A stretch of DNA of 64,000 bases from NCBI GenBank assembly GCA_023362775.1, contig JALMGJ010000025.1, forward strand, positions 4,850,001-4,914,000. Reading direction: 5' to 3'. Source of the DNA: Charina bottae. Its lineage: Eukaryota; Chordata; Lepidosauria; Squamata; Charinaidae. This document shows, piece by piece, positions 44,241-53,678 of this stretch. Both the position numbers and the translations under genes were made by a program. Under the pieces are notes generated by a model. That model was not told the origin of the DNA. It saw only the letters and a list, made by a program, of their open reading frames with translations, and did not search any database. Each line of letters begins with the position of its first letter. The stretch's first letter is position 1.

Positions 44241-45445
44241 AAAATTAAAAATCCACAATATAAAAAACCCATCAAACCCCCCACCCCCACCCCCACTGCG
44301 GCTGCTACAAACACTATTTATTTATTTAATAAATATTGCCCTCAGGAGTGATAGATAATCCTAAAGACACAATTTTGAAATAAAATTCAATTGCCAATCC
44401 AGGTAGCCTATGAGTATGAAACAGAAAGGCCATCCTGCATTTTGCTTTAGGAGGAACATGTCTTTGGATGGATCCAATAAGTGTAAAAATAATCTAGAAA
44501 CGGTGATATGTTAATTTAGTTCTGAACATAATTTGCTTATGTAACCATTCTGTTGAAGCAGAAGTTGCCCTGCATAGAAGAAGCTGGTTTCTCTTCAAGC
44601 ATCCTAAACGGTTTTTTCCTCAGCTTTCTTGCAATTTACCATAAACCTGGCACTGTGCCTCCACCCAATGAGAGGCCCTGATTGGTCATTTCCCTACCCC
44701 TCTTGGGAAATCCAATAAAAACAACTCTGTTATGAACAGTGTTATATTACAAACAAGAAACAACCCTGCTGATTTACAAATGAACAGACAGTGTCACACA
44801 GATGTAAGAAGAACTTCAAACCACACTATACTGTAGAACTCAATGAATAATCCCCTTTCCTCCTGCAGAGGTAGCAGTTCATCTCTCTCCTCCACTCCAA
44901 AACATTCACCTCAGAGTCACTCCCTCCCACCAACTATTTTTCGCTCTCCATTAACTGGAATTTGAGCAATCTTAAAGGCACATTATATTTTAAAAACACA
45001 CAACTTCACAAGGAGACTAAATTCTCCCCACCCCCTTTGAAAATATGCTCCGAAAGCCAGAGTTGAGTCTGCCAGTCTCTTGAAGCAATTTTCTCCCTCT
45101 TGGATTCCATCCTCCTTGCTTGATCCTGTCTTTTGGATTGGATCTCCTCTGCCCTGGACCATCTGGCCTATTCCACATCTCCTTCAAGTTACAATCCCCC
45201 AGCCAATCCACTGGACTCTTTCCTCACTGGTGAGTCTGCCAGCCTCTCTCCCTCTGATTGGCTGAGAGTTTGCCAGCCAAGCCTCCTCAAAGATGCCCTT
45301 CCTCTGCTTGCTACAGAGCACAATGCTGTAGGGAGAAAAGCCTTCCATTTGTTCCTTTCTACCTTTGGATTTTACTTTCCTTTTATCTTTCTTTCCCACC
45401 TGTATGAGAGAGAGAAAAAAATACCCAGCTCTGGTCCTTACTACC
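44241..45445. other. Pyrimidine-rich sequence, nothing recognised
   Basis: Contains CCAAT and aatccaataaaaacaac near 44680-44725, a faint LTR-like or promoter-like look, and C/T-rich DNA at 45030-45445. No frame resembles a known protein. Confidence 0.35.
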
Positions 45446-45459
45446 TTATCTCTTTAAGT
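45446..45459. repeat. 14-bp target-site duplication, left copy
   Basis: ttatctctttaagt, repeated exactly at 46262-46275. Confidence 0.9.
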
Positions 45460-46261
45460 CTCACTCGCTGGATCGTCACCTTGTTGTGGTGAGTGGGCTT
45501 GTGTGTTCCCAATGAACCCTGTGAGCGAAGCCGTCGGGAGTCATGTACTCCTGGTAGGGTCACCCATGGCGGTAAGGTCCAGGGGGAGGAACCAGACAAA
45601 GAACGATCCAAGAAAGTCCTCAACGGCAGAACAGGCGGAAGAGAACAAGGTGTATTGTTACAACGGCTGCGAAGGCGGATGAAGGCTGCAGCAGACAAAA
45701 GGTCACCAATCGTCATGGTATCCATGCCATTGGATTAGAGCCTTTTTCTGTGAAGGTTGTGTGCTGATCGTTGTGCACCGATCTCCACACATAAAACAAA
45801 TTCATGCACAGGCGTCTTCCAACCACACCAAACCCAAAACAACCAAAAGTCCCATGGCGATTGACGAATGGCAACGGGGGCAGGACTGTGAAATCCGGAA
45901 GCTCCTAGTCATGGACCAGCACATGGGCGGTGGATACGGATTCAGTCGCCCTGACTCAAGGATCGAGGCAGTTGAGCAGTTCGGCAGCTGTATCCACGAC
46001 TGAGCAGCCCTATTTAGGATCCACTCTGCTCACCCCATATGGGGAGGGGGCTAGAAAAGTTGCCCTAAACATACTCTGCCTCATTTTCTCCCTGACTGGA
46101 TTCAGGCAAACCCTCATCATGACCGTCTCCCACCCGGAAACCTATGCCCTCATTGTGGGAGGTTGTGCGGATCCAGAATTGGCCTTTATAGCCACTTACG
46201 GATCCACCGTTAAAATTTTACCTTTGGAAGACAATCTTACTTGGCTACGAGTGATCGCCAA
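45460..46261 (+). mobile_element. 802-bp retroposon, internally deleted LINE derivative (inferred)
   Basis: A complete insertion bounded by a perfect 14-bp TSD. The 5' part (ggatcgtcaccttgttgtgg, gtagggtcacccatggcgg) looks like a LINE 5' leader with a frame at 45493-45738 (GRVTHGGKVQGEEPDKERS). The 3' part in one frame reads CPHCGRLCGSRIGLYSHLRI (about 46146-46205), a C2H2 finger seen at the C-terminus of some LINE ORFs. No endonuclease or RT lies between, and there is no poly(A). It most likely moves with enzymes from a full-length relative. The parent clade is uncertain. Confidence 0.6.
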
Positions 46262-46275
46262 TTATCTCTTTAAGT
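46262..46275. repeat. 14-bp target-site duplication, right copy
   Basis: Exact repeat of 45446-45459. Confidence 0.9.
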
Positions 46276-46740
46276 TGCATCTTTGAGGCTATCTTTCTTC
46301 TTTTTCATAGCCATGACTTCTTTGTCCGACTGGATTCCTCCTACATGCACCCCTCTCCTCAGACATTTTATACCCTCGGAAGACTTCTAAGTTTTGTTTC
46401 TTCCTCTTTACTCCTTGGGACAACAATCTTTCCTGGAGGCCCCTTATTCTGACTTTGCTCTAACGTCATCTTCCTTTGATTTCTGTCTATTTACTGTACC
46501 TGTGGAGGTTCCTATTCCTCCTGATTTTTTGCAACCTCTAGTTATAGACTTTTCCACCCAGGTTTTACCTTTAAGCCTAGACCTAGAAAACCTCTTTCAG
46601 TTTGCATATAACCTTTTAAGCCTAATGTAGCCTGCTTCTTCCTTTCCTACTCTGCCTAGTACCAATATTTACAGACCCCACCCTTTTACAACTGGACTTT
46701 AACACCATTTATAATTTCCTAACACAACCATCTGGTTACA
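46276..46740 (+). other. Unrecognised frame pair
   Basis: From an ATG at 46312 (MTSLSDWIPPTCTPLLRHF) with one in-frame stop near 46390, then an open 78-codon stretch to 46630 (LFLPLYSLGQQSFLEAP...). It may be the remnant of an older element that the 802-bp retroposon entered. No family recognised. Confidence 0.3.
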
Positions 46741-48290
46741 CTTATGAAAGGTTAATTTAAACCAGCCTTGAGTTTGAAATGCACACACATTCACATACAC
46801 ACTCTGAGTTATATAGAAATATAAAAATGAATTGTTGTGGGTGTTTGATGATTAGAGACATGACTATATCCTTATCTGAACTCAGTACCATGGCAACAAT
46901 CAACAGATGTTAACGTAAATTTTAATTGTCTTATGGAACAATTACTTCCATAATTTAATTTTACTGCACAGACATTCCTCTCTTCTCAGTTATTTTCTTT
47001 GGAAGCTGTTTTACATGTTACAGCCAGAAGTGTGTATTTCATAATATATTGAATGGTGCTAAGTTCAGCCCTAAATAATTACTGTAGGTATACACAAAGA
47101 AAAGCATGCATACACACCATATGTTATATGCAGTATAAATCCTAATTCTGATTTGTCTATAGATGTCTCAGCAATGAAACACAAGATGGATGACAGCTGC
47201 CAAGAAGAAGCTCTAGCCTCATATAAATGATAACTGATCATATAATTTATGACTGATTCCAAATATCCCTGCAGGCTTTGCCTAAAAAATTAATGCCTTA
47301 TTGACCACATGCAGTTCTGCCTCTCTTCTGCCCCAGCAACATCCATCGCCAGATTTCTTAAGGCAATTCAAACTATTAATGGAATTTTTGAAAAAGAGAC
47401 ACCAGCATTCACCTGTCTGAAAGCAGCTTTGTAGCATGAGTGCTATAAATGAGTAGTAACAAATGGAAAGTATCCAAAACATTGTCAGAGATTAAAGACA
47501 GATGTGTGTGCATACATTTCTCCATCTGTTTCTCTCTCTCTTCACAAAACACACATATTAGGGCTGATCTTGGGGATTTCCCCCCCTAATCTTTAGTTTT
47601 AGTTGAATTTTATCAATACCCAAATAAAAACTAACTCCAGACTGCATCTATTTTGCAATTTTTCATGAACATTTGCAGGTTTGATTGAAAGAGAATTATC
47701 ATAATGAAGTGATAAAATTACTTGTTTCCTGCAAGGTGGACTTACGTGGCTTTTTTCTTAATTACAACATGCTGCACTTCTTGTGGTACAATAGCCATCA
47801 GAAAGTACTAGCCCTGGCAGCATCTAGTGGCTGTGGGAGACTCTTCTCATCTGTCCAAGCAGAAGAGACCACTGAGATAAAAGAAATCAGCTCTTTGACT
47901 GGGTGAACCCTTTCCAACTGTTTGATCCTAGTCCCCAAGAATAAAATCTAATCTGAATTGCAGAATTAGAGCTCCATTCTGTTAATCAATCAAAAATTAC
48001 ATTACTCTCAAAATAATTCCTTCTCGAGTCTGCAAATATGTTTGATTAGCTGTCAATCAGGATTTTCTACATATTGCATTCAGGAGAGAACAGCCTTTAA
48101 TAAAGACCTTTTGCCAAGTAAATATGCAGGAAATCAGAATCCAAAACACAAGAATGGCTGAAAAGCAGCGTAACGCAATATTCAGGATCCATCCCTAAAA
48201 GAACAGCAGCTCCCAATATGCATGTTTCATCTTTATTTTTGTTCTTTACTATTCTATATAATCTTGGTCACTGCTAGGTAGGAGAGGGAA
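46741..48290. other. No feature recognised
   Basis: About 1.55 kb of AT-rich DNA with short frames only. Confidence 0.4.
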
Positions 48291-48292
48291 TA

Positions 48293-48476
48293 TGTTCATT
48301 TTCTGACAAGTGGACCTGATATTTTGTTTTGCAACCTTGTTGCTATGCCAGTGACAAGCTGATTGGTAGTAAGATCCATTTTTATAACATGCATGCACTT
48401 AGAAGGTCCATGCCTATGAATACATTGTATATGTAAGCATGTATGTGTATGTAAGTACACACATGCTTACATATAA
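48293..48476 (+). repeat. Inverted repeat arm 1 (partner at 51471-51660)
   Basis: Sequence such as gacaagtggacctgatattt and agatccatttttataacatg recurs as reverse complement at 51.47-51.66 kb, roughly 85-90 % alike by eye. The two arms enclose the R4/PLE cluster. Confidence 0.8.
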
Positions 48477-48556
48477 TATATTTATTTATTTATTTATTTA
48501 TTATTTGGATTTATCCCCGCCCATCTCTACCGTGGCAGACTCTGGGCGGTTATATA
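48477..48556 (-). mobile_element. L2 3' tail
   Basis: (TTTA)n, cccgcccatctctacc and gcagactctgggcggttata, the reverse complement of the L2 3' end. Confidence 0.65.
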
Positions 48557-48678
48557 TATTGTATGCATGTATGTATGTATGCATATACACATACATGCTT
48601 ACACGCATATATATATAGTGTGTATGTGTGTGCGCATACTGTATATATATATATACACACACACATGCTTACATACGA

Positions 48679-48769
48679 TAGATAGATAGATAGAGAGATA
48701 GAGAGATAGAGAGATAGAGAGATAGAGAGATAGAGAGATAGAGAGATAGAGAGATAGATGAGAGATAGA
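48679..48769. repeat. (GATA)/(GATAGAGA)n array
   Basis: A short GATA run passes into about nine gatagaga units. It ends at the 5' truncation point of the R4-like element. Confidence 0.9.
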
Positions 48770-48782
48770 TCAAGCAGAGGAA

Positions 48783-49559
48783 GTGCCACGGCAAGACAAG
48801 ACCCTGCATGGGATGTACCATCAACAGAGAGCTGAGGTAGTTGACATTGGGAAATCCTACCAGTGGCTGGAAAGGGCTGAACTAAAAGACAACACTGAGA
48901 CACTGATCATAGCAGCACAAGAACAGGCACTAAGCAACAGATCCATAGAAGCAGGGGTCTACCACACTAGACAGGACTCAAGGTGCAGACTGTGCAGAGA
49001 GGCCTCCGAGACGGTGCAACACATAGTGGCAGGGTGTAAGATGCAGGCAGGAACAGCATACACTGAACAGCACAACCAAGTAGCTGGCATTGTGTACAGG
49101 AACATCTGCACAGCGTATTGGCTAGACCCTCCAAAGTCCAGATGGGAGATTCCACATAAGGTCATGGAGAATGACAGGGCTAAGATCCTGTGGGACTTCC
49201 AGATCCACACAGACAGGCAGGTACAGGCCAATCAACCAGATATTGTGGTAGTAGACAAGGACCAGAAGACAGCGATGGTGATAGATGTAGCGGTGCCAAG
49301 TGACAGCAACATCAGGAAGGAGGAGTATGAGAAGCTGGAGAAGTACCAGCACCTGAAGGAGGAACTAGAGAGGATGTGGAAAGTGAAGGCCAAAGTGGTC
49401 CCAGTGGTGGCAGGAGCACTCGGGGCTGTGACTCCCAAGCTGGGAGAGTGGCTCCAACAGATCCCAGGAGCAACATCAGAGCTCTCTGTCCAGAAGAGTT
49501 CAATGCTAGGAACAGCTAAGATGCTGCGCAGAACCCTCAAACTCCCAGGCCTCTGGTAG
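48783..49559 (+). CDS. R4/R2-group LINE ORF C-terminus: CCHC finger and endonuclease, intact frame
   Basis: A 258-residue uninterrupted frame. The finger is CRLCREASETVQHIVAGC (residues ~68-85, CX2CX8HX4C). The endonuclease core is QPDIVVVDKDQKTAMVIDVA (~151-170, PD then D after about 12 residues) followed by P-S-D and a helical KLEKYQHLKEELERMW. The end reads GTAKMLRRTLKLPGLW. RT and N-terminal parts are missing by 5' truncation, so the ATG is not native. It differs clearly from copies A and B and, being unbroken, is younger. Confidence 0.88.
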   Translation: MPRQDKTLHGMYHQQRAEVVDIGKSYQWLERAELKDNTETLIIAAQEQALSNRSIEAGVYHTRQDSRCRLCREASETVQHIVAGCKMQAGTAYTEQHNQVAGIVYRNICTAYWLDPPKSRWEIPHKVMENDRAKILWDFQIHTDRQVQANQPDIVVVDKDQKTAMVIDVAVPSDSNIRKEEYEKLEKYQHLKEELERMWKVKAKVVPVVAGALGAVTPKLGEWLQQIPGATSELSVQKSSMLGTAKMLRRTLKLPGLW

Positions 49560-49587
49560 AGGACCCGAGGTTGAGGAAGACACATAC

Positions 49588-49600
49588 CATCCAGGGGGTG
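49588..49600. repeat. 13-bp target-site duplication, left copy
   Basis: catccagggggtg, repeated exactly at 51123-51135; part of the R4 copy C 3' UTR. Confidence 0.9.
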
Positions 49601-49671
49601 TCGATGAAGGTTCTCAGTCATCCAGATGGAACAGTCTGTGGCTTGAATCATGTCAACTGGATTTCTATTTT

Positions 49672-49720
49672 CTCAGTAGAAACGTTTCACTCCTTATCCA
49701 AGGAGCTTCTTCAGTCTGAG
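49672..49720 (-). ncRNA. Candidate hammerhead ribozyme (PLE type 3, left arm)
   Basis: Minus strand: CUCAGA, core CUGAAGA, stem II GCUCCUU/AAGGAGU around GGAU, GAAA, ACGU, then UUCU..UGAG closing stem I. Stem I is UCU/AGA plus UGAG/CUCA with a two-base bulge. Confidence 0.65.
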
Positions 49721-49814
49721 TAAAGTTAGTAAGGGAATCCTTAAATATGTTTCTAGGGTGGCTGTGTGACCTTGCACCTGGGGCTAGGTCATGGTTATTT
49801 TGAGATGTTTATTT

Positions 49815-50630
49815 CTAAGTCCCATTATCATCTAAAGGAGGATCGTTAAGATTACCCTGCTGCTGTTGAGCTTGCGAAATGGTCTTAATCTTCCTAGGCA
49901 CAGAAGACAAAGCAGGAAGGAAGATAGGGGAAAGGTTGTGCCTGAGGCCCCCACCTCTATTCAAGGAAGGATTTTCCAAGTTGGCATAAATGGATTCCTT
50001 GACCCCTCTCTCAAACCAACTATCTTCTCTGTCTAAAATGTGAACATTAATGTCCTCAAATGAGTGTCCTTTTTCCTTTAGATGAAGATAAACTGCTGAC
50101 TCTGGTCCTGTGGTGTTACTTCTCCTGTGTTGGGCCATCCTCCTGTACAAAGGTAGTTTGGTTTCTCCAATGTAGAGTTCAGAGCACTCCTCACTGCACT
50201 GGATTGCATACACTACATTGCTTTCCTTGTGTTTTGGAGTTTGATCTTTGGGGTGTACAAGCCTCTGTCTCAGTGTGTTGGTGGGTTTGAAATATACAGG
50301 TATGTGGTGTTTGCCAAATATCCGTTTTATCTTTTCAGACACGCCAGCCATGTAAGGAATGACCAGGTTCTTCCGTTTACTCTGAGTCTCAGCCCTATCT
50401 GTCGCTGTTTTAGGTCTGGTAGACTTAGATTTAGTGAAGGCCCAATTTGGATATCCACAGGCCTTCAGAGCTGTTCTCAGGTGCTGCTTTTCATTCTTTT
50501 TGGAATCCATGGAGGTGGGGATGGTTTCTGCTCTGTGTGATAATGTCCTGATGACTCCTAGTTTGTTCTGCAGTGGATGGTGGGAGTCAAACATCAGGTA
50601 TTGATCTGTGTGTGTGACACAGATCAACAC
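49815..50630 (-). CDS. PLE ORF C-terminus with GIY-YIG endonuclease
   Basis: A 271-residue frame. Residues 1-40 (HTDQYLMFDSHHPLQNKLGV) match the end of the PLE reverse transcriptase. Residues ~138-170 hold the endonuclease: NVVYAIQC, EEC and ELYIGET, i.e. the GIY-YIG pair with the paired cysteines characteristic of PLEs, followed by the conserved Arg in LYRRMAQHRR. Further C-terminal blocks are HLKEKGHSFEDINVHIL and NRGGGLRHNLSP. RT catalytic motifs are upstream and missing; the start is set by the inversion junction near 50624. The frame is intact, so the copy is young. A Neptune/Penelope-type relation is likely. Confidence 0.88.
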   Translation of the reverse strand: MLICVTHTDQYLMFDSHHPLQNKLGVIRTLSHRAETIPTSMDSKKNEKQHLRTALKACGYPNWAFTKSKSTRPKTATDRAETQSKRKNLVIPYMAGVSEKIKRIFGKHHIPVYFKPTNTLRQRLVHPKDQTPKHKESNVVYAIQCSEECSELYIGETKLPLYRRMAQHRRSNTTGPESAVYLHLKEKGHSFEDINVHILDREDSWFERGVKESIYANLENPSLNRGGGLRHNLSPIFLPALSSVPRKIKTISQAQQQQGNLNDPPLDDNGT

Positions 50631-50942
50631 AGGAGAAGTAACACCACAGGACCAGAGTCAGCAGTTTATCTTCATCTAAAGGAAAAAGGACACTCATTTG
50701 AGGACATTAATGTTCACATTTTAGACAGAGAAGATAGGTGGTTTGAGAGAGGGGTCAAGGAATCCATTTATGCCAACTTGGAAAATCCTTCCTTGAATAG
50801 AGGTGGGGGCCTCAGGCACAACCTTTCCCCTATCTTCCTTCCTGCTTTGTCTTCTGTGCCTAGGAAGATTAAGACCATTTCGCAAGCTCAACAGCAGCAG
50901 GGTAATCTTAACGATCCTCCTTTAGATGATAAAGGGACTTAG
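50577..50942 (+). pseudogene. Second copy of the PLE C-terminus (right arm)
   Basis: From about 50630 it encodes QHRRSNTTGPESAVYLHLKE and on to the end of the ORF, almost identical to the minus copy. It lacks the GIY and YIG motifs, which lie in the unique centre. Residues before QHRR come from the other strand of the junction and are not PLE protein. It has no nuclease function. Confidence 0.85.
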
Positions 50943-51036
50943 AAATAAACATCTCAAAATAACCATGACCTAGCCCCAGGTGGAAGGTCACACAGCCACC
51001 CTAGAAACATATTTAAGGATTCCCTTACTAACTTTA

Positions 51037-51085
51037 CTCAGACTGAAGAAGCTCCTTGGATAAGGAGTGAAATGTTTCTACTGAG
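51037..51085 (+). ncRNA. Candidate hammerhead ribozyme (PLE type 3, right arm)
   Basis: CUCAGA, CUGAAGA (51042-51048), GCUCCUU/AAGGAGU stem II, GAAA, then AUGU in place of ACGU and UUCU..UGAG. The C-to-U change breaks the stem III palindrome, so this copy may be weaker than its partner. Confidence 0.55.
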
Positions 51086-51122
51086 AAAATAGAAATCCAG
51101 TTGACATGATTCAAGCCACAGA

Positions 51123-51175
51123 CATCCAGGGGGTGAGAAGGGAAATTTTCATTATTATTATTTTTATTCCAAAAT
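51123..51175 (+). mobile_element. R4 copy C 3' UTR end (after the PLE) and TSD
   Basis: The TSD copy catccagggggtg (51123-51135) continues as gagaagggaaattttc and (ATT)n, the terminal part of R4 copy C. Confidence 0.8.
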
Positions 51176-51253
51176 GTACTCTCGTTTTATGGATATAACT
51201 AAAAAAAACCATTTTTGCAGCTTTTTTTTTTAAGCAAACAGTAATAGATGTCA

Positions 51254-51312
51254 GTAGAGGACCCGAGGTTGAGGAAGACACATACCACCCATAGGGGTGA
51301 GAAGGGAATTTT
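51254..51312 (+). mobile_element. R4-like LINE 3' end, copy D
   Basis: gtagaggacccgaggttgag through cataggggtgagaagggaat, only the last ~57 bp. A TA/CA-rich array begins immediately after it. Confidence 0.8.
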
Positions 51313-51426
51313 TTATATATATATTTATATATATATACATACACACACACACACACACACATACATATACATATATACATATATATTGTGTATGTGTATA
51401 TGTGTATATATATACACACACATGCA

Positions 51427-51478
<52 letters not shown>

Positions 51479-51480
51479 AG
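51313..51480. repeat. Compound TA/CA/GTAT array
   Basis: (TA)n, (CA)n, mixed TATG and a long (TA)n at 51435-51475, starting exactly at the R4 copy D 3' end. Repetitive I/Y/T/H shadow frames on both strands are not genes. Confidence 0.95.
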
Positions 51481-51660
51481 CATGTGTGTGTATACACACA
51501 TACACATACATACTTACACATATAATGTATTGATAGGCATGAACCGTCTAAGTCTAGTATGCATGTTATAAAAATGGATCTTACTAGCAATCAGCTCGTC
51601 ATTGGCATAGCAACAAGGATGCAAAACAAAATATCAGGTCCACTTGTCACAAAATGAGCA
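51471..51660 (-). repeat. Inverted repeat arm 2 (partner at 48293-48476)
   Basis: Reverse complement of arm 1, including gatcttactagcaatcag and caaaatatcaggtccacttg. Confidence 0.8.
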
Positions 51661-51706
51661 TATTGGATTATTAGACATTTTGGGATTAATATTTGTTCTG
51701 CCAATT

Positions 51707-51731
51707 GTGTGTGTGTGTGTGTGTGTGTGTA
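51707..51731. repeat. (GT)n microsatellite
   Basis: About 12 gt units. Confidence 0.95.
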
Positions 51732-51984
51732 TAACAATGATAAATCCAAAAACATTAGCAAAGATAGCATTAATGTATAGTCGAAGGCATTATATATATA
51801 TAGTTATTATTATATATATATAGTCAAATAGCATTAATGCTATATAGTCGAATGCATTGCTGAAAAATCACAGGTAGTGTGTGCAGTTAATTCAATTCTA
51901 GAATAGGTACATGGAAAAAAGTTGGATTTGTACCCACAACATTAGTATTATTTATTTATTTTATTTATTTAGTTAGTTAATTTT

Positions 51985-52121
51985 TATCCTGCCTTTATTA
52001 TTTTTATAAATAACTCAAGGCGGCGAACATACCTAATACTCCTTCCTCCTCCTATTTTCCCCACAACAACTACCCTGTGAGGTGAGTTGGGCTGAGAGAG
52101 AGTGACTGGCCCAAGGTCACC
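51985..52121 (-). mobile_element. MIR/CORE-like SINE, 5'-truncated
   Basis: Tail tttataaataactcaaggc and core gactggcccaaggtcacc are present; the tRNA-like head is missing after 52121. A TTTA/GTTA run lies at its 3' side. Confidence 0.8.
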
Positions 52122-52957
52122 TTTTGAACAGCTAGAGCTATTTTGCTTTTATGTTCTGGAAATGATGCTGTATTGAGTGTGCATGGGGGAGAATTGTACA
52201 ATGGCAAGATTTATTAATAAGCACAATAAGCACTTTGCAGTTTCAGAGGAAAAAGAAAAGTGGTAAGAAGTGGCTAGGAATCTGAAATCACACTATCTAG
52301 TTAATTTAGAGCTATCATATCTCTCTGGCAAAACTCCAAAACTCCACTAGATGCAGCAAAAGTTTTGCATTTTCTGTATCTCTTTGTTGCATCTAAGGAT
52401 TGCCCGGATTTTTGCAGCTCAGATACAGTAGTTCTAGTTTTCAGTACTGACACTCCATTCTTCATAACAGGCTATCTTCTTTTAATTGACAGATCATCTA
52501 TCTAAATGACAGCTAACAACACAATTATAAAGAAAGATAGGATTATGTGGGCTCTTAACTAGCTTACAGCATTATCAAATTATTGATCGAATGGGAAAGG
52601 AAATACTGAATTTAGATGCTAGAATCCTTCAAACTATTTCCTTGAGAGCATGGGGTGACACCATGATGTTATCAGAACAAAGTAAATTGAAATGTTTAGC
52701 CTATTTTGGGAGGTTTCAGGAGAAAGCTAATGCAAAATTGGCCCATTAAAGCTTATTTTCAACAACAACAAAAATAATGCTGTCAAAAGTTGTGTTTTGC
52801 TGCCAAAGGCTAGTGATTTAATCTCTGGGGGATCAGAAAAATGAGGATGAAAAATGAGGATGAAGGCAGAAAAATGAGGATGAAGGCAATATGCAGCTCA
52901 TGGTTCATACACTGCCAACCCTGGGCTATAGACATTGCTATAATAATAAGAAAGGTA
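52122..52957. other. Unique sequence with one MITE-like block
   Basis: 52315-52450 parallels the 8.5-kb palindromic repeat (ccactagatgcagcaaaag ... ctttgttgcatctaagg ... ggatttttgcagctcagata). The rest, including a short aaaatgaggatga tandem repeat at 52840-52885, shows no gene. Confidence 0.45.
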
Positions 52958-52966
52958 TAAGCTATA

Positions 52967-53292
52967 GGGGGCATGGTGGCTCAGCGGGTAAGACGCCAGG
53001 TTTGTCGATTGGAAGGTCGCAAGTTTGGAGGTTCAAATCCCTAGCCCCGCGTGACGGAGTGAGCTCCCGCACTAGCCCCAGCTCTTGCCAACCTAGTAAT
53101 TCGAAAGCATGCAAATGCAAGTAGATGAATAGGTACCACTTCGGTGGGTAGGTAACAGTGTTCCGCGCGCGTCATGCCGGCCACATGACCGTCTTCGGAC
53201 AACGCTGGCTCTTCGGCTAACAAACGGAGATGAGCACCAGCCCCTAGAGTCAGACATGACTGCACAAATGTGCGGGGGGAGCCTTTACCTTT
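52967..53292 (+). mobile_element. Sauria-type SINE, full length
   Basis: A-box tggctcagcggg, B-box ggttcaaatcc, complete core and BovB-like tail ending gcctttacctt. A 9-bp TSD, taagctata, lies at 52958-52966 and 53293-53301. A ~10-nt gap (gaccgtcttcgg) is missing relative to the other copies. Confidence 0.92.
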
Positions 53293-53351
53293 TAAGCTAT
53301 AAGAAAATGAACATCAAGCATAAAATATGGCAATGGAAAAGCTGAAACAGG

Positions 53352-53505
53352 ATATGTCTATGAAGGTTCTCAGTCATCCAGGTGGAATTGTCTGTAGCTT
53401 GAATCATGTCAACTGGATTTCTATTTTCTCAGTGGAAACGTTTCGCTCCTTATCCAAGGAGCTTCTTCAGTCTGAGCAAAGTTGGTAAGGGAATCCTAAA
53501 TCCTA
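53352..53505 (-). mobile_element. Penelope-like element 3' terminus (solo arm)
   Basis: tctatgaaggttctcagtca through ttggtaagggaatcct equals the left end of the 49.6-kb PLE including its 34-bp extension. Only one arm is present; it stops where the GATA array begins. Confidence 0.8.
53428..53476 (-). ncRNA. Candidate hammerhead ribozyme (best-preserved copy)
   Basis: Minus strand: CUCAGA, CUGAAGA, stem II GCUCCUU GGAU AAGGAGC (seven Watson-Crick pairs), GAAA, ACGU, UUC..UGAG. All core bases match; this is the most regular of the seven candidates. Confidence 0.68.
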
Positions 53506-53513
53506 TCTATCCT

Positions 53514-53521
53514 AGATAGAT

Positions 53522-53594
<73 letters not shown>

Positions 53595-53605
53595 GATAGA
53601 TAGAT

Positions 53606-53672
<67 letters not shown>
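53514..53672. repeat. (GATA)n array
   Basis: About 159 bp of gata units with two interruptions. Confidence 0.95.
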
Positions 53673-53673
<1 letters not shown>

Positions 53674-53678
53674 TGACA

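Larger units (their letters stand above)
48770..49600 (+). mobile_element. R4-like LINE, copy C (5'-truncated), interrupted by a PLE
   Basis: Open C-terminal ORF followed by a 3' UTR starting gtagaggacccgaggttgag. The 3' UTR is cut at 49600 by the PLE pair and resumes at 51123 (gtgagaagggaaattttc, then (ATT)n). Confidence 0.85.
49601..51122. mobile_element. Penelope-like element, head-to-head inverted pair (1522 bp)
   Basis: Arms 49635-50132 (minus orientation) and 50625-51122 (plus orientation), 498 bp each and nearly identical, around a 492-bp single-copy centre that belongs to the minus-strand element. A 34-bp extension (49601-49634) is on the left arm only. It was inserted into the 3' UTR of R4 copy C with a perfect 13-bp TSD. 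It carries the only PLE coding sequence in the window. Confidence 0.9.

Noticed and set aside
49232..49651. 139-codon minus-strand frame opposite R4 copy C
   Set aside because: Antisense shadow of the intact plus-strand endonuclease ORF; it lacks any family motif.
49601..51122. Terminal inverted repeats of a DNA transposon or a CRISPR-like array
   Set aside because: The arms encode a PLE C-terminus and GIY-YIG nuclease, and the one-sided tail and 13-bp TSD fit a retroelement.
51111..51590. 159-codon minus frame rich in I/Y/C/V
   Set aside because: Runs through TA/CA arrays and across unrelated PLE and R4 pieces; not a gene.
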